From: Actinomycetes bacterium
Lineage (GTDB): Bacteria; Actinomycetota; Acidimicrobiia; Acidimicrobiales; Palsa-688
DNA: 64,000 nucleotides
NCBI GenBank assembly: GCA_021838445.1
Contig: JAKCDU010000007.1
Span: 46,970-110,969, forward strand
Reading direction: 5' to 3'
Positions 20,619-30,616 of this stretch are shown in pieces. The notes beneath the pieces were generated by a model. That model searched no databases. It saw only the letters and a program-made list of their open reading frames with translations, and was not told the DNA's origin. Position 1 is the stretch's first letter. The number at the start of each line of letters is the position of its first letter. Made by a program: the position numbers and the translations under genes.

Positions 20619-21560
20619 ATGCGCATCGGAATCCACAGCGGGCTGACAGGGCGCGCCGAGAACGCCATCGACGACCTGCTCGACTCGGCCCGATTGGCCC
20701 ACGAACACGGGCTGGACTTCTGGGTACCCCAACTGAGCGACATCGACGCCCTGACCGCTCTCGCGCTCGTGGGCCGCGAGCTACCGGGTCTGCGGATAGG
20801 GACGGCCGTGGTGCCGACCTATCCCCGCCACCCGATGGTGATGGCCATGCAGGCTCTGACCGTCCAGGCCGCTACCGGCGGTCACCTCAGCCTGGGCATC
20901 GGCCTCTCCCACCAGGTGGTGATAGAAGGCGCATACGGCATGGATTTCTCCAAGCCGGTCCGCCACATGCGCGAGTACCTGTCAATCCTCGTGCCCCTGC
21001 TGAACGAGGGAAAGGTCGACTTTCAGGGTGAAGAGCTCACGGCTCGCACCTTCTCCCCCATGAAACCCGCCGGTGCAACCCCACCTCCGGTGCTCGTCGC
21101 CGCGCTCGGCTCTCAGATGCTCGACCTTGCCGGAAGGCTGGCCGACGGAACCGTGCTGTGGATGGTCGGTCCACGCACCATCGCCGAGCACATCGTCCCC
21201 CGGATCACGGCATCCGCGACCAAGGCCGGGCGACCGGCTCCCCAGGTAGTGGCGGGACTGCCGGTTTCGGTCACCGCCGATACCGGCGCCGCCCGGGAGA
21301 AGGCGGCGGCGGCCTTCGGCTTCTACAACAACCTCCCCTCCTACCGGGCCATGCTCGACAAGGAAGGGGCCGATGGGCCCGCCGACGTGGCCATCGTGGG
21401 CGATGAGGAGACGGTGGCATCCCAGTTGCATCACCTGGCCGCTGCGGGAGCGACCTCGCTCAGTCTTCCCATCTTCGGCACCCCCGAGGAGAAAGCTCGG
21501 ACGCTTCGGCTCCTCGCCGAGCTCGCCACGCAGGTCTCCCCGCCGGAGACATCCCGATGA
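20619..21560 (+). CDS. LLM-class F420-dependent oxidoreductase
   Basis: [72 protein letters not shown]. Confidence 0.88.
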   Translation: MRIGIHSGLTGRAENAIDDLLDSARLAHEHGLDFWVPQLSDIDALTALALVGRELPGLRIGTAVVPTYPRHPMVMAMQALTVQAATGGHLSLGIGLSHQVVIEGAYGMDFSKPVRHMREYLSILVPLLNEGKVDFQGEELTARTFSPMKPAGATPPPVLVAALGSQMLDLAGRLADGTVLWMVGPRTIAEHIVPRITASATKAGRPAPQVVAGLPVSVTADTGAAREKAAAAFGFYNNLPSYRAMLDKEGADGPADVAIVGDEETVASQLHHLAAAGATSLSLPIFGTPEEKARTLRLLAELATQVSPPETSR

Positions 21561-22504
21561 GGGCGGCGACCATCGTCGACGGCCGCCTCGAGATAGCCGA
21601 GCACCCCGACCCCGAACCGGGCCTCGGTCAGATTCTCGTGCGGGTTCGCGCCGCCGGTCTCAACGGTGCGGACATGATCCAGGTCCAAGGCGGGTATCCG
21701 GCTCCTCCGGGCTGGCCGCAGGATATTCCCGGTCTGGAGCTGGCCGGGGAGGTAGTGGGCGTCGGTCCCGGGGTCAGCCGCTTCGGGCCCGGCGACCGAG
21801 TGATGGCCGTAGTTGGCGGAGGGGCTCAAGCCGAGTTGGCGGTGGTCCACGAGCGGGAGGCCATGCCGGTCCCCGAGAATCTGTCCTGGGAGGAGGCCGG
21901 CGGACTACCCGAGGTGTTCACCACCGCCCACGACGCCATCTTCACCCAGGCCGGCTTGAAGATGGGCGAACGACTACTGGTTCACGGGGCCGCCGGCGGG
22001 GTGGGCACAGCCGCCGTGCAACTGGGGCTGGCGGCGGGGTGCACGGTGGTGGCCTCGGTACGCCATCCGGCCCGACGGGACGAGGTGGCCGATCTCGGTC
22101 CACAGGTCGTCGCCCCCGAGGACGTCGCCGGCCGAGGCCCATTCGACGTGATCCTGGAGCTCGTCGGGGCGGTCAACTTACAGACCAACCTCGAAGCCCT
22201 GGCCATGGAGGGCAGGATCGCGGTGATCGGTACCGGCGCAGGCAACCGGGGGGAGATCCACCTGGGCCTGCTCATGGCCAAGCGGGCCAGGATGTACGGC
22301 TCGACGCTGCGGGCCCGCCCCCTGGAGGGCAAGGCCATGGCCGCCCGCCTGGTCGAATCCCAGGTACTCCCACTCTTCGCCACCGGCCGGCTCCGGGTGC
22401 CGGTCTGCGCCACCTTTCCCCTCGAACAGGCGTCCGAGGCCTACGAACGGTTCCGCTCCGGGTCCAAGTTCGGAAAGGTAGTGCTCCTACCGAGCCATAC
22501 CTGA
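21557..22504 (+). CDS. NADPH:quinone oxidoreductase / zinc-type MDR family protein
   Basis: 315 aa; VHGAAGGVGTAAVQLGLAAGCTVVASVR; ATGA overlap with upstream gene. Confidence 0.9.
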   Translation: MRAATIVDGRLEIAEHPDPEPGLGQILVRVRAAGLNGADMIQVQGGYPAPPGWPQDIPGLELAGEVVGVGPGVSRFGPGDRVMAVVGGGAQAELAVVHEREAMPVPENLSWEEAGGLPEVFTTAHDAIFTQAGLKMGERLLVHGAAGGVGTAAVQLGLAAGCTVVASVRHPARRDEVADLGPQVVAPEDVAGRGPFDVILELVGAVNLQTNLEALAMEGRIAVIGTGAGNRGEIHLGLLMAKRARMYGSTLRARPLEGKAMAARLVESQVLPLFATGRLRVPVCATFPLEQASEAYERFRSGSKFGKVVLLPSHT

Positions 22505-22596
22505 GGGTCGAACGAACCGACCGACCCGGTTCCCGGGCCGACCCTCCGCCCGCCGGGACCGATATCCCGATCCGGTCCCCTCCCCGAGCCACTTCG

Positions 22597-22686
22597 TGCT
22601 CGCCCGTCGCCCGCCGCTCGGTCGCTCGCCCGCCGCTCGGTCCGTCCCCCGCCGCTCGGTCGCTCGCCCGCCGCTCGGTCCCTCGT
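22597..22686. repeat. Minisatellite, 19-bp unit containing cccgccgctcggtc
   Basis: cccgccgctcggtc at 22610, 22629, 22648 and 22667 with exact 19-bp spacing. Confidence 0.93.
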
Positions 22687-22705
22687 ACCGACCGTCGGAG
22701 GTTTC

Positions 22706-23137
22706 TCAGGGTGCCCTCCGCCTCCGCAGCCGGCCCTGGGCCAGCCCCGCGGCCCAACCGGCGAGAAGCAGGACAGCCCACGTCCAGTCGCCGACGAGGC
22801 CCACCACGACCGCTCCCGCAGCTACGGCTCCGGTGATGACGACGCCCGCCGACGATGGAACCCGGGCCACTGACGGGAGGACACGGTCGCGGCGCTCCAG
22901 GAGCGGACGACCTTTCAACGATGCCGCCGATGGTGTATCCACAGCAGTTCGGCCACGAGGTTCGGCGATGCGCAACATGGGTAGGTCGGACCGCACCGCA
23001 TCGAGCTCCTCGAAGCGGGTGGCCGCAAGCGCCCGCTCGACCCGTCGGGCGAACTCGTCGATGTCTATCCGGCCCGCACCGCAGTGCCGTCCCAACTCCT
23101 CGACCACCCTTCGGCGATCGTCATCGGACACTCGCAT
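22706..23137 (-). CDS. DUF1707 domain-containing protein
   Basis: MRVSDDDRRRVVEELGRHCGAGRIDIDEFARRVERALAATRFEELDAVRSDLP plus C-terminal TM region. Confidence 0.85.
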   Translation of the reverse strand: MRVSDDDRRRVVEELGRHCGAGRIDIDEFARRVERALAATRFEELDAVRSDLPMLRIAEPRGRTAVDTPSAASLKGRPLLERRDRVLPSVARVPSSAGVVITGAVAAGAVVVGLVGDWTWAVLLLAGWAAGLAQGRLRRRRAP

Positions 23138-23172
23138 GGCTGCTCCCCCGGCAGGCTATCGCCTCGCTACCC

Positions 23173-24036
23173 CTAGGCCTCGACATGGCCCCGCTCCGGC
23201 AAGGCGGCTTCGCAGCGGGCCAATAGCCAGACCCCTGCCGACATGGCCGCCAGGGCGAGCACCTCGAGCAGGATGTCGATCGGTTCGGCCGCCACCGCCT
23301 CGTGGAAGACGAACGCCCCTATGGCAATACTCACAATTGGGTCCACCACGGTCATCGTTGGCAGGGAGAAGTCGAGAGCCCCGGCCTGAAAGGCGCTCTG
23401 GGCCAGGACCATCCCAGCCACCCCGAACACCAAGAGCACGTAGGGCTGCCAGTGGATCACGACCGGAACGATCCCCCGATCCAGCAGGTGGGAGCTGGTC
23501 TTGGTGAGCGCCGCCGCCGCGCCGTAGACCACCCCCGCGGCTGCCGCGAGCGCCACCGCGGTGCCCCTCCGGTCGGCCCGCCGGCCGGCCACTGTCAGCG
23601 CGGCGGCGACCACCCCGGCGGCGATGAGAAGCGTGGCCCACTGGACCGATCCGGTGTTGCTCCGTCCAGGCGCAGGTGCGGCCACCCCGAGGAAGACGGC
23701 CAGCCCGGCGCACACCAGGACCGCTCCCACCCAGTCAACCCGGCTCAGGCGACGACCTGACCACGCCGCCCCGAGGGGAAGCGCGAAGAGCAGCCCGCAG
23801 ACCAGCAGCGGCTGGACGACCACGATGGCCCCGTGGCCGAGAGCGACGAACTGCAGGACGTAGCCGGCGGCGTCGCAGGCCAGCCCGAGCACCCATATCG
23901 GTTGGCGCAGCAGGCGCAACAGGAGCGACACCCTGAGCGACTCCTCGTCGGGCTGGTCGGATGCCCCTCGGTGCTGCAACACAGAAGCCAGCGCGTACAG
24001 AAGCGAGCTCCCGAGAGCGCAGAGCACCGCCAGCAC
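23173..24036 (-). CDS. DMT/EamA family transporter
   Basis: About 10 hydrophobic segments: VLAVLCALGSSLLYALASVLQHRGAS...; the longer ORF start would run through the tRNA, so GTG at 24036 is preferred. Confidence 0.8.
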   Translation of the reverse strand: MLAVLCALGSSLLYALASVLQHRGASDQPDEESLRVSLLLRLLRQPIWVLGLACDAAGYVLQFVALGHGAIVVVQPLLVCGLLFALPLGAAWSGRRLSRVDWVGAVLVCAGLAVFLGVAAPAPGRSNTGSVQWATLLIAAGVVAAALTVAGRRADRRGTAVALAAAAGVVYGAAAALTKTSSHLLDRGIVPVVIHWQPYVLLVFGVAGMVLAQSAFQAGALDFSLPTMTVVDPIVSIAIGAFVFHEAVAAEPIDILLEVLALAAMSAGVWLLARCEAALPERGHVEA

Positions 24037-24087
24037 CGAACGAGGGTAGCTAGCAACTCGGTGGTCGGCATGCCAGACTGCCCCGAT

Positions 24088-24170
24088 GGGCGCGTGGTGG
24101 AACGGCAGACACAGCGGGCTTAAACCCTGCGGCCTTAACCGGCGTGAGGGTTCGAATCCCTCCGCGCCCA
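24088..24170 (+). tRNA. tRNA-Leu (anticodon UAA)
   Basis: Acceptor GGGCGCG/CGCGCCC, anticodon stem-loop GCGGG-CTTAAAC-CCTGC, long variable arm, T-arm GAGGGTTCGAATCCCTC; 3' CCA not encoded. Confidence 0.92.
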
Positions 24171-24294
24171 CGCCGATTTTCCCATGAACGTCCTGTTCAG
24201 AGGGTTGGCACATCGGGCTTGGGCCGGTGAGAAGCCACCCGTCCAGCGGCCTGAACCTGAGCCAGGCGACGCCGGTGTGGAGACCCCGAGGGTC

Positions 24295-24717
24295 TCAGCG
24301 GCCCTGACCCAGCTCCCTGAGGGAGCTCCACCATTCCGCCACTTTCGGCGGGAACCTGGCGGTGTAGTCGATCTCGAGCTCGCTGGCGTCGGCGGGAAGC
24401 TCGGCGGGATTCGTCGGCTCCAGGGGAGCCGCCCCACCGAGTGGGTCGACCCACTCGAGGCGGATAACGTCGATCAGCTCCCGAAGGGCCGGTGACGCTC
24501 CCACATGGTGGGGGCTCGCCTGATGGGCGATGAACCCCAGGTAGTCGGGGAACGACAGCAGGGTGTAGTACGAGAACGGTTCCTCACCCCGCCAGTACTC
24601 GTAGCGGGTCACCCGGTCCTCGACAGCATGGGTTTCCCGGTACAGCTGCCGTGCCAGTTCCTCGAAGCGCTCGGCGCCCTCCGGGTGGACCCGGATGTGC
24701 GCAAGGATCGTTGCCAC
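24295..24717 (-). CDS. ABM-like (antibiotic biosynthesis monooxygenase) family protein
   Basis: MATILAHIRVHPEGAERFEELARQLYRETHAVEDRVTRYEYWRGEEPFSYYTLLSFPDYLGFIAHQASPHH. Confidence 0.7.
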   Translation of the reverse strand: MATILAHIRVHPEGAERFEELARQLYRETHAVEDRVTRYEYWRGEEPFSYYTLLSFPDYLGFIAHQASPHHVGASPALRELIDVIRLEWVDPLGGAAPLEPTNPAELPADASELEIDYTARFPPKVAEWWSSLRELGQGR

Positions 24718-24920
24718 CTGCCCTGCCCTCCATTCCAGACCCGGTCGAAGCAGCCCGAGCGATCGGAGTGCTGAGCATAACCAAAGGCTGGCGGCGACCG
24801 GCCTCCGCTGAGGTCAGCGGGTCGAGTCGCTCTCGGCTCGGCGAGACGAGGACCCGGTCGGTGACCGAGCCCCGGCGCCGTCCCGGCGCTGCCGCGGGGC
24901 GACTCCCCGGTCCACTGGGG

Positions 24921-24938
24921 TACCGGTCCGGTTCGGTA
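24921..24938. promoter_or_regulatory. Palindrome TACCGGTCCGGTTCGGTA upstream of the TetR gene (candidate autoregulatory operator)
   Basis: 14 of 18 positions symmetric; ends 11 bp before GTG of the TetR-type gene. Confidence 0.45.
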
Positions 24939-24949
24939 GAATAGGTACA

Positions 24950-25705
24950 GTGACCCCGGCCCAGCCCAAACCGAACATCGTGGCTCTGCCAGCCACGACC
25001 AAGGCACGTGGCTCATCGCCATCCCCCAAGGTCAAGGGCAGTGGCGTCCGCAGGACGGGCAGCCGCCGACTCGGCCGTCCGGTAGCCAGTGACGGAGACG
25101 AGAGACGCCGAAGGATCATCGAGGTGGCCCGCCGGGAGTTTGCTCGCTCCGGATACGTGGGTACCACCAACCGGAGGATCGCCGAACAGGCCGGTATCAC
25201 CACAGGGGCGATCTACCACTACTTCACCTCGAAGCGGGACGTCTACCTGGCCGTGTTCGAGGAGACCGATCGGATCATCCTGACCCGCTATCAGGAGGTG
25301 ACGTCAGACGCCTTGCTCAGCTTCGAGGAGATGGTCGCCCAACTTCTCGAGGTGTCCAGCCAGATGAACAGCGAGGACGAGACCCTCGCCGCCTTCCTCG
25401 CGTCGGCATCGGTTGACGCCCACCGCGACCCTGAGCTCCTACCCACCTACCTCGAGCACGACCACAAGATGATGGGGTTCTTCTCCCAGCTCATCGACGC
25501 CGGTGTGGAGGAGGGTGTGATTCACGACGAGAGCCGAGCGGACATCCTCGATGCCATCAGAGTCCTCACCCTCGGGCTCACCTGGTACTCGGTGAGGCTG
25601 GGCGATCCCGTCGCTCATCGACGGGCGACCGCGGCGACCATCCAGGCCATGCGCGGCAACCTTTTCCCTTCGCGCCCCGCTGGGAGACGTCGAGCCACTC
25701 GGTGA
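24950..25705 (+). CDS. TetR family transcriptional regulator
   Basis: RRRRIIEVARREFARSGYVGTTNRRIAEQAGITTGAIYHYFTSKRDVYLAVFEE helix-turn-helix. Confidence 0.93.
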   Translation: MTPAQPKPNIVALPATTKARGSSPSPKVKGSGVRRTGSRRLGRPVASDGDERRRRIIEVARREFARSGYVGTTNRRIAEQAGITTGAIYHYFTSKRDVYLAVFEETDRIILTRYQEVTSDALLSFEEMVAQLLEVSSQMNSEDETLAAFLASASVDAHRDPELLPTYLEHDHKMMGFFSQLIDAGVEEGVIHDESRADILDAIRVLTLGLTWYSVRLGDPVAHRRATAATIQAMRGNLFPSRPAGRRRATR

Positions 25706-25846
25706 GGTAGCGCCTGGGATATATGGCGCTGCCGCCGTTGCCGGGCCGGTTCCGCGGCGGTGGCGACCCTCGTCGGCACCGCGGCAACGACCGGTGAGCT
25801 CAAGCTAGGGTGACGCCCACAGGCGTAGCCGAGCAAAGGGTAGTAG

Positions 25847-26620
25847 ATGACTTCGGATCGAATACTCCACGACAAGGTCGCCATAGTCACCGGCGCCGCC
25901 GGCGGCATGGGCCGGGCCATATGCCAGCTCTTCTCCGAGCAGGGAGCGTCCCTCGTCATCGCCGACATCGATTCCGACGGTGGCGAGGCGGCAGCCGAGG
26001 AGGCGAGAGTTGCCGGTGGCGCCGCCGAATTCGTCCGTACCGACGTCGGGTCGGCGGCCGATGTCGAAGCCATGGTGCGCACCGCCGTTGAACGGTTCGG
26101 GGGTCTGGACTGTGCGGTCAATGCCGCAGCTATCGAGTTCGAGATCGGTCCTCTCGCCGATTGTGACATCGAAGACTTCGACCGAATGATCCGAGTCAAT
26201 CTGCGCTCGATGTTCCTCTGCATGAAGTACGAGATCACGGCGATACTCTCCGGAGGGCGACCCGGGCAGATCGTCAACATCGCCTCCACCAACTCGTTTC
26301 GCCCCCAGACCAATCAACCGGCCTACACCGCGGCCAAACATGGTGTCCTCGGCCTCACCCGGAGCGCCGCCGTCGACTACGCCGACTCCGGCATCCGGAT
26401 CAATGCGATCTGCCCCGGTGCCATCGACACCCCCATGCTGCGCCACGCCATTGCCGCCCGCCAGCGTGACCCTGAGGACGTCGCTCACCGGTTGAGCCCG
26501 ATCCACCGCTTCGGCCGGCCCGACGAGATCGCCCAGGCGGCTTTGTGGCTGTGCAGCGACGACTCGTCGTTCGTACTCGGCCACGCCCTCGCCGTTGACG
26601 GCGGATACCTAGCCACCTGA
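25847..26620 (+). CDS. SDR family oxidoreductase
   Basis: VAIVTGAAGGMGRAI; YTAAKHGVLGLT (YxxxK). Confidence 0.93.
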   Translation: MTSDRILHDKVAIVTGAAGGMGRAICQLFSEQGASLVIADIDSDGGEAAAEEARVAGGAAEFVRTDVGSAADVEAMVRTAVERFGGLDCAVNAAAIEFEIGPLADCDIEDFDRMIRVNLRSMFLCMKYEITAILSGGRPGQIVNIASTNSFRPQTNQPAYTAAKHGVLGLTRSAAVDYADSGIRINAICPGAIDTPMLRHAIAARQRDPEDVAHRLSPIHRFGRPDEIAQAALWLCSDDSSFVLGHALAVDGGYLAT

Positions 26621-26638
26621 TCCTCCGGGAGTATCCCA

Positions 26639-27445
26639 ATGCCCATACCTGACTTCAGCACCACGCCTCTGAGTGATCTCATTTCCCTGGCCGGCCGCCG
26701 AGCCGTGGTCACCGGCGCGGCCAAGGGAATCGGCGCCGGCATCGCCCGCCGACTCGCAGAAGCCGGCGCGTCCGTGCTCGTCGGCGACATCGACGAGACC
26801 GGCGCGGCATCGGTGGCCGAGGGCCTGAACGCGGCCTTTGGGGGGCGCCACTCCCACTGTCGGCTCGACGTGGCAGACACCTCGACGCTCGCCGCAGCCG
26901 CCGACTGGGTGGTGAGCAACTGGGGTGGCCTCGAGATCTGGGTCAACAATGCCGGCATCTTTCCCTCTACCGGACCGGCCATGGACGTGACCGACGACTT
27001 CATCGACCGCATGTTGACGGTCAACGTGCGAGGCAGTTTCGCCGCAGCACGAGAGGCGGCCCGGCGCATGGATGCCGGCGGCGTCATCGTCAACCTGGTA
27101 TCCACCACCGGGTTCCATGCCGCTCCCGGTATCAGTGCCTACGTGACCTCCAAGCACGCAGTGGTCGGTTTGACCAAGAGCCTGGCGCTGGAGTTCGCCA
27201 GTCGGAACATCCGTGTCGTCGGTGTCGCCCCTACGGTCGTCGACACCCCCGGCGTCAGGGACCAGATGGAACCTCTGGCGGCCGCGGGGCTGGACATCGA
27301 GAAGACCATGGCCGGCAACCTGCTCGGCCGGGCCGGTGTACCCGACGACATCGCCAGGGTCGTGCTCTTCGCGGCGAGCGATCTGGCGGCCTTCGTCACG
27401 GGGAGCACCATTCCCGCGGATGCCGGATCGCTAGCCGGCCGCTGA
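26639..27445 (+). CDS. SDR family oxidoreductase
   Basis: AVVTGAAKGIGAGIARRLAEAG; YVTSKHAVVGLTKSLALEFA. Confidence 0.93.
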   Translation: MPIPDFSTTPLSDLISLAGRRAVVTGAAKGIGAGIARRLAEAGASVLVGDIDETGAASVAEGLNAAFGGRHSHCRLDVADTSTLAAAADWVVSNWGGLEIWVNNAGIFPSTGPAMDVTDDFIDRMLTVNVRGSFAAAREAARRMDAGGVIVNLVSTTGFHAAPGISAYVTSKHAVVGLTKSLALEFASRNIRVVGVAPTVVDTPGVRDQMEPLAAAGLDIEKTMAGNLLGRAGVPDDIARVVLFAASDLAAFVTGSTIPADAGSLAGR

Positions 27446-27455
27446 CCCGGCGCTG

Positions 27456-28307
27456 TCAGCGCAGCCCGCGCTGTCCTCCCTGGAGTATCAGGGGGCGGGG
27501 GGCGGCGAAGGTCCCCTGACCCCTCTCGGCCGCCTCTTTGGAGCCGGTCGTCAGGCCGCCATCGACCACGATCGCCGTACCGCTCACAAAGCCGGCGTGG
27601 TCGCTCGACAGCCACAACGCCGCATGAGCGATGTCATCAGCTAGTCCAGCCCTACCCCTCAAGGGCGTCTTACGGTCCCGGAAGGTCTCGACCACCTGAT
27701 CGACCGCTGTGTGGTCGCCGAGGGCGACGTCGGCCGTCATGGCCGTGGCGTGGTTGCCCGGGACGATGGCAACCACCCTCACCCCCCAGGGCCCGAGCTC
27801 CGCCGCCACGTTACGGGTCAGGCCGATGATGGCCGACTTGGCCGCCGTGTACACGTGGGGTCCGAGGCCGCCCATGACCCCGGCGATGCTGGAAGTGGAC
27901 AGGATCACGCCGGACTCCTGTTGCTTCATCACCCGGGCCGCATGCTTCATCCCTAGGAACACCGAGCGCAGCAGCACGCCCATGGTGAATTCGTACTCAC
28001 TCAGGGGGATCTGGTCTATGGGCCCGACCGCGCCCACTATGCCGGCGTTGTTGAACATCACATCGAGGCGGCCGAACTGCGACACCGCTGCGTCGACCGC
28101 GGCGGCCACGTCGTCCTCCGAGGAGACGTCGGTGTGACGGAACACAGCCGACGGCCCGATGGATTCTGCGACCGCCCGCCCGAGCTCGTCCTGCACGTCT
28201 GCCACCAGCACCTTCGCTCCCTCCGCGGCCATCAACCGCGCCGTGGCCGCACCGAACCCGCTGGCCCCACCGGTTATCACCGCGACCCTGCCCTCGACCC
28301 TTCCCAT
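27456..28307 (-). CDS. SDR family oxidoreductase
   Basis: VAVITGGASGFGAATARLMAAEGAKVLVADV; YTAAKSAIIGLTRNVAAEL. Confidence 0.93.
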   Translation of the reverse strand: MGRVEGRVAVITGGASGFGAATARLMAAEGAKVLVADVQDELGRAVAESIGPSAVFRHTDVSSEDDVAAAVDAAVSQFGRLDVMFNNAGIVGAVGPIDQIPLSEYEFTMGVLLRSVFLGMKHAARVMKQQESGVILSTSSIAGVMGGLGPHVYTAAKSAIIGLTRNVAAELGPWGVRVVAIVPGNHATAMTADVALGDHTAVDQVVETFRDRKTPLRGRAGLADDIAHAALWLSSDHAGFVSGTAIVVDGGLTTGSKEAAERGQGTFAAPRPLILQGGQRGLR

Positions 28308-28369
28308 GATGGCCTACCCCCTTCTCTCGCTCTTGGACCCCATCGCACACCACGCCCAGATCGGCGCCA

Positions 28370-29014
28370 TCACCACTGCTCCCAACGCACGACCGCCTCG
28401 AGCGGGAGCCGGGAGGCGGGCCTGAAAGCGGTACCGACGGTGTAGGCCACCGGGATCATGGCGACCTGGGCCACGGAGTCGTAGGGGATTCCCAGGATCT
28501 CCGCCGCCTCCCGCTCCCGAGCCAGGTGCATGGTGGTCCAGACCGTCCCGAGACCCCGGTTCCTGGCCGCGAGCATGAAGCTCCACACCGCCGGGACTAT
28601 GGATCCCCACCACCCCGCCTGCTCCGCAGACGGCACTCCATCGCGCCGTCCTTCCTGGCAGGGAACCACGATCCAGGGGGCGCGGTGGAAGTTGGCGGCC
28701 AGGTGGGCCGCCGAGTCCTGTACCTTCGGCCTGCGCTCGGCCCTGACGTCGCCGTCGGGATACACGACCGACCGTCCGGACGCGTAGAAGGCCTCGAAAC
28801 ACGAACGGTAGATCTCGGCCAACTGGCGGCGGCGCTCGGCGTCGGCGACCACGACGAACTGCCAGGACTGTCGGTTGGAGCCCGTCGGTGCCTGGATGGC
28901 CAGCTGCAGACACTCCTCGATCAGGGAACGCTCCACCGGTCGATCGAAGTCCAGCCGCTTGCGCACCGCCCGGGTGGTAGCCAGAACCTCGTCAGCACTC
29001 AGGTCAAGAGTCAC
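28370..29014 (-). CDS. Nitroreductase family protein
   Basis: TTRAVRKRLDFDRPVERSLIEECLQLAIQAPTGSNRQSWQFVVV (RxxRxF...APTGSNxQxWxF). Confidence 0.9.
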   Translation of the reverse strand: MTLDLSADEVLATTRAVRKRLDFDRPVERSLIEECLQLAIQAPTGSNRQSWQFVVVADAERRRQLAEIYRSCFEAFYASGRSVVYPDGDVRAERRPKVQDSAAHLAANFHRAPWIVVPCQEGRRDGVPSAEQAGWWGSIVPAVWSFMLAARNRGLGTVWTTMHLAREREAAEILGIPYDSVAQVAMIPVAYTVGTAFRPASRLPLEAVVRWEQW

Positions 29015-29046
29015 GCGACGGGTCTAGCAGAAAGTCGACCGAGATG

Positions 29047-29064
29047 TAACTGACCGATAGGTGG
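29047..29064. promoter_or_regulatory. Island palindrome motif, site A: TAACTGACCGATAGGTGG
   Basis: Matches consensus TAACTGACCGGTCAGTTA; 33 bp upstream of the nitroreductase start. Confidence 0.55.
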
Positions 29065-29079
29065 GTTCGCCGACTGCGG

Positions 29080-30612
29080 CTACTGGACCTGCTCCCAGTA
29101 CTTCGCCCGCAGTGCCCGCTTGTTCACCTTGGCCATGGTCGTGCGGCCCACACTGTCCACGATGTCGACCGACCGCGGGCACTTGTAGTGCGTGAGGCGT
29201 TCGCGGCAGAACGCGAGGAGCTCCGATTCGAGGGGAGGATTGGCTGGGTCCCGGGGCACGACCAACGCCTTGAGCTCCTCACCCATCTCGGCATTGGGAA
29301 TCCCTATGCAGGCGACATCCGCCACTCCGGGGTGCTGGACCAGAACCTGCTCGCTCTCAGCCGGATAGATGTTGACCCCGCCCGAGACGACCATGTCGGA
29401 GAACCGGTCGGTGATGTAGACGTACCCTTCCTCGTCCATGTAGGCGATCTCGCCCAGGCTGAACACTCCGGGAGCTATGTGCGCGGCTGCCGTCTTGGCG
29501 GGGTCGTTGTGGTAGACGATCCCCCGTCCGGTTCTGTCCCGGAAGAAGAGACGACCCTCGACTCCGGGAGGCACCGGCTCGTCGTCGTCGCCCAGGATGA
29601 GAGCCTCGAACGGCGGCAGGGTCCGGCCCACCGATCCGGGATGCTCCAACCACTCCTGGGAGGTGATGGAATTGGTGGTCCCGACCTCGCTGGCGCCGTA
29701 CGCTTCGAGGAGGACCGGTCCCCACCATTCGATCATGGCCCGCTTGACCTCCACCGGGCACTTGGCCCCGGTGTGGGTGATGAGCTTCAGCGACGAGACG
29801 TCGTAGCGCCTACGCGTCTCCTCAGGTAACGCCAATAGCCTGATGAAGTGAGTGGGGACCATGACCGATGTCTCGATCCGGTGCCGCTCTATAGCGGCGA
29901 GCGTCGCCTCCGCATCGAAGCGGCCCATGATCACCGACGGGATACCGGCGGCCAACAGCCTGGCCCCGGAGAGCGGCCCGGTGTGGTACATCGGGCCCAC
30001 GACGAGATGGGTCCCGTAGGCTGCGAACCGGTTCTCCTTCAGCAACTCGACGTGCTCGGCCACGGTCTTGCCGCCAGCGAACATCGTCGGCGGTAGATCG
30101 GTACCTTTGGGCCGGCCGGTGGTTCCGCTCGTGTAGAGCAGGTGCGGGCGGGGCTCGAGATCGGAAGGTGGATCCTCCGCGTCACCCGCCATCAGCCACT
30201 GCCGCCAGTCGATCAGCCCCGGCGTCGGCGGACATCGCCAACCAACCACCTGCTCCACACCGGCCTCGGAGGCCGCCTCGAGACCCCTGTCCGCCGTTTC
30301 GGGACCGACGAAGAGGATGCGAGCCGCAGAGTCAGTAAGTATGTAGGCCAGCTCCGAGGCCGTCAGGTGAAAGTTGCAGGGCACCGTTGACGCACCTGCG
30401 ATCAAGCCCCCGATGTGGGCGATAGCGGTCTCGTTGGCGTTCTCCGCGAACACCGCCACCCGACGGTCGGGCCCGAGGTCGCAGGCGAGCAGGCCATTGG
30501 CCACCCGGTTCATCAGCTCATCGAGCTCCGCCCAGCCGATCGCCGACCGACCGTCGTCGAGAGCGACCTCGTCGGGCCTGGCCTGGGCCAGAGCGCCCGC
30601 GAAGGTGGTCAC
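29080..30612 (-). CDS. AMP-dependent acyl-CoA synthetase/ligase (FadD-like)
   Basis: LLYTSGTTGRPKGTDLPP, YGASEVGTTN, VYITDRFSDMVVSGGVNIYPAESE. Confidence 0.94.
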   Translation of the reverse strand: MTTFAGALAQARPDEVALDDGRSAIGWAELDELMNRVANGLLACDLGPDRRVAVFAENANETAIAHIGGLIAGASTVPCNFHLTASELAYILTDSAARILFVGPETADRGLEAASEAGVEQVVGWRCPPTPGLIDWRQWLMAGDAEDPPSDLEPRPHLLYTSGTTGRPKGTDLPPTMFAGGKTVAEHVELLKENRFAAYGTHLVVGPMYHTGPLSGARLLAAGIPSVIMGRFDAEATLAAIERHRIETSVMVPTHFIRLLALPEETRRRYDVSSLKLITHTGAKCPVEVKRAMIEWWGPVLLEAYGASEVGTTNSITSQEWLEHPGSVGRTLPPFEALILGDDDEPVPPGVEGRLFFRDRTGRGIVYHNDPAKTAAAHIAPGVFSLGEIAYMDEEGYVYITDRFSDMVVSGGVNIYPAESEQVLVQHPGVADVACIGIPNAEMGEELKALVVPRDPANPPLESELLAFCRERLTHYKCPRSVDIVDSVGRTTMAKVNKRALRAKYWEQVQ

Positions 30613-30616
30613 GTGC

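Noticed and set aside
24037-24213. N-terminal extension of the DMT transporter ORF through the tRNA
   Set aside because: Would place coding sequence over tRNA-Leu; the hydrophobic protein begins naturally at GTG 24036.
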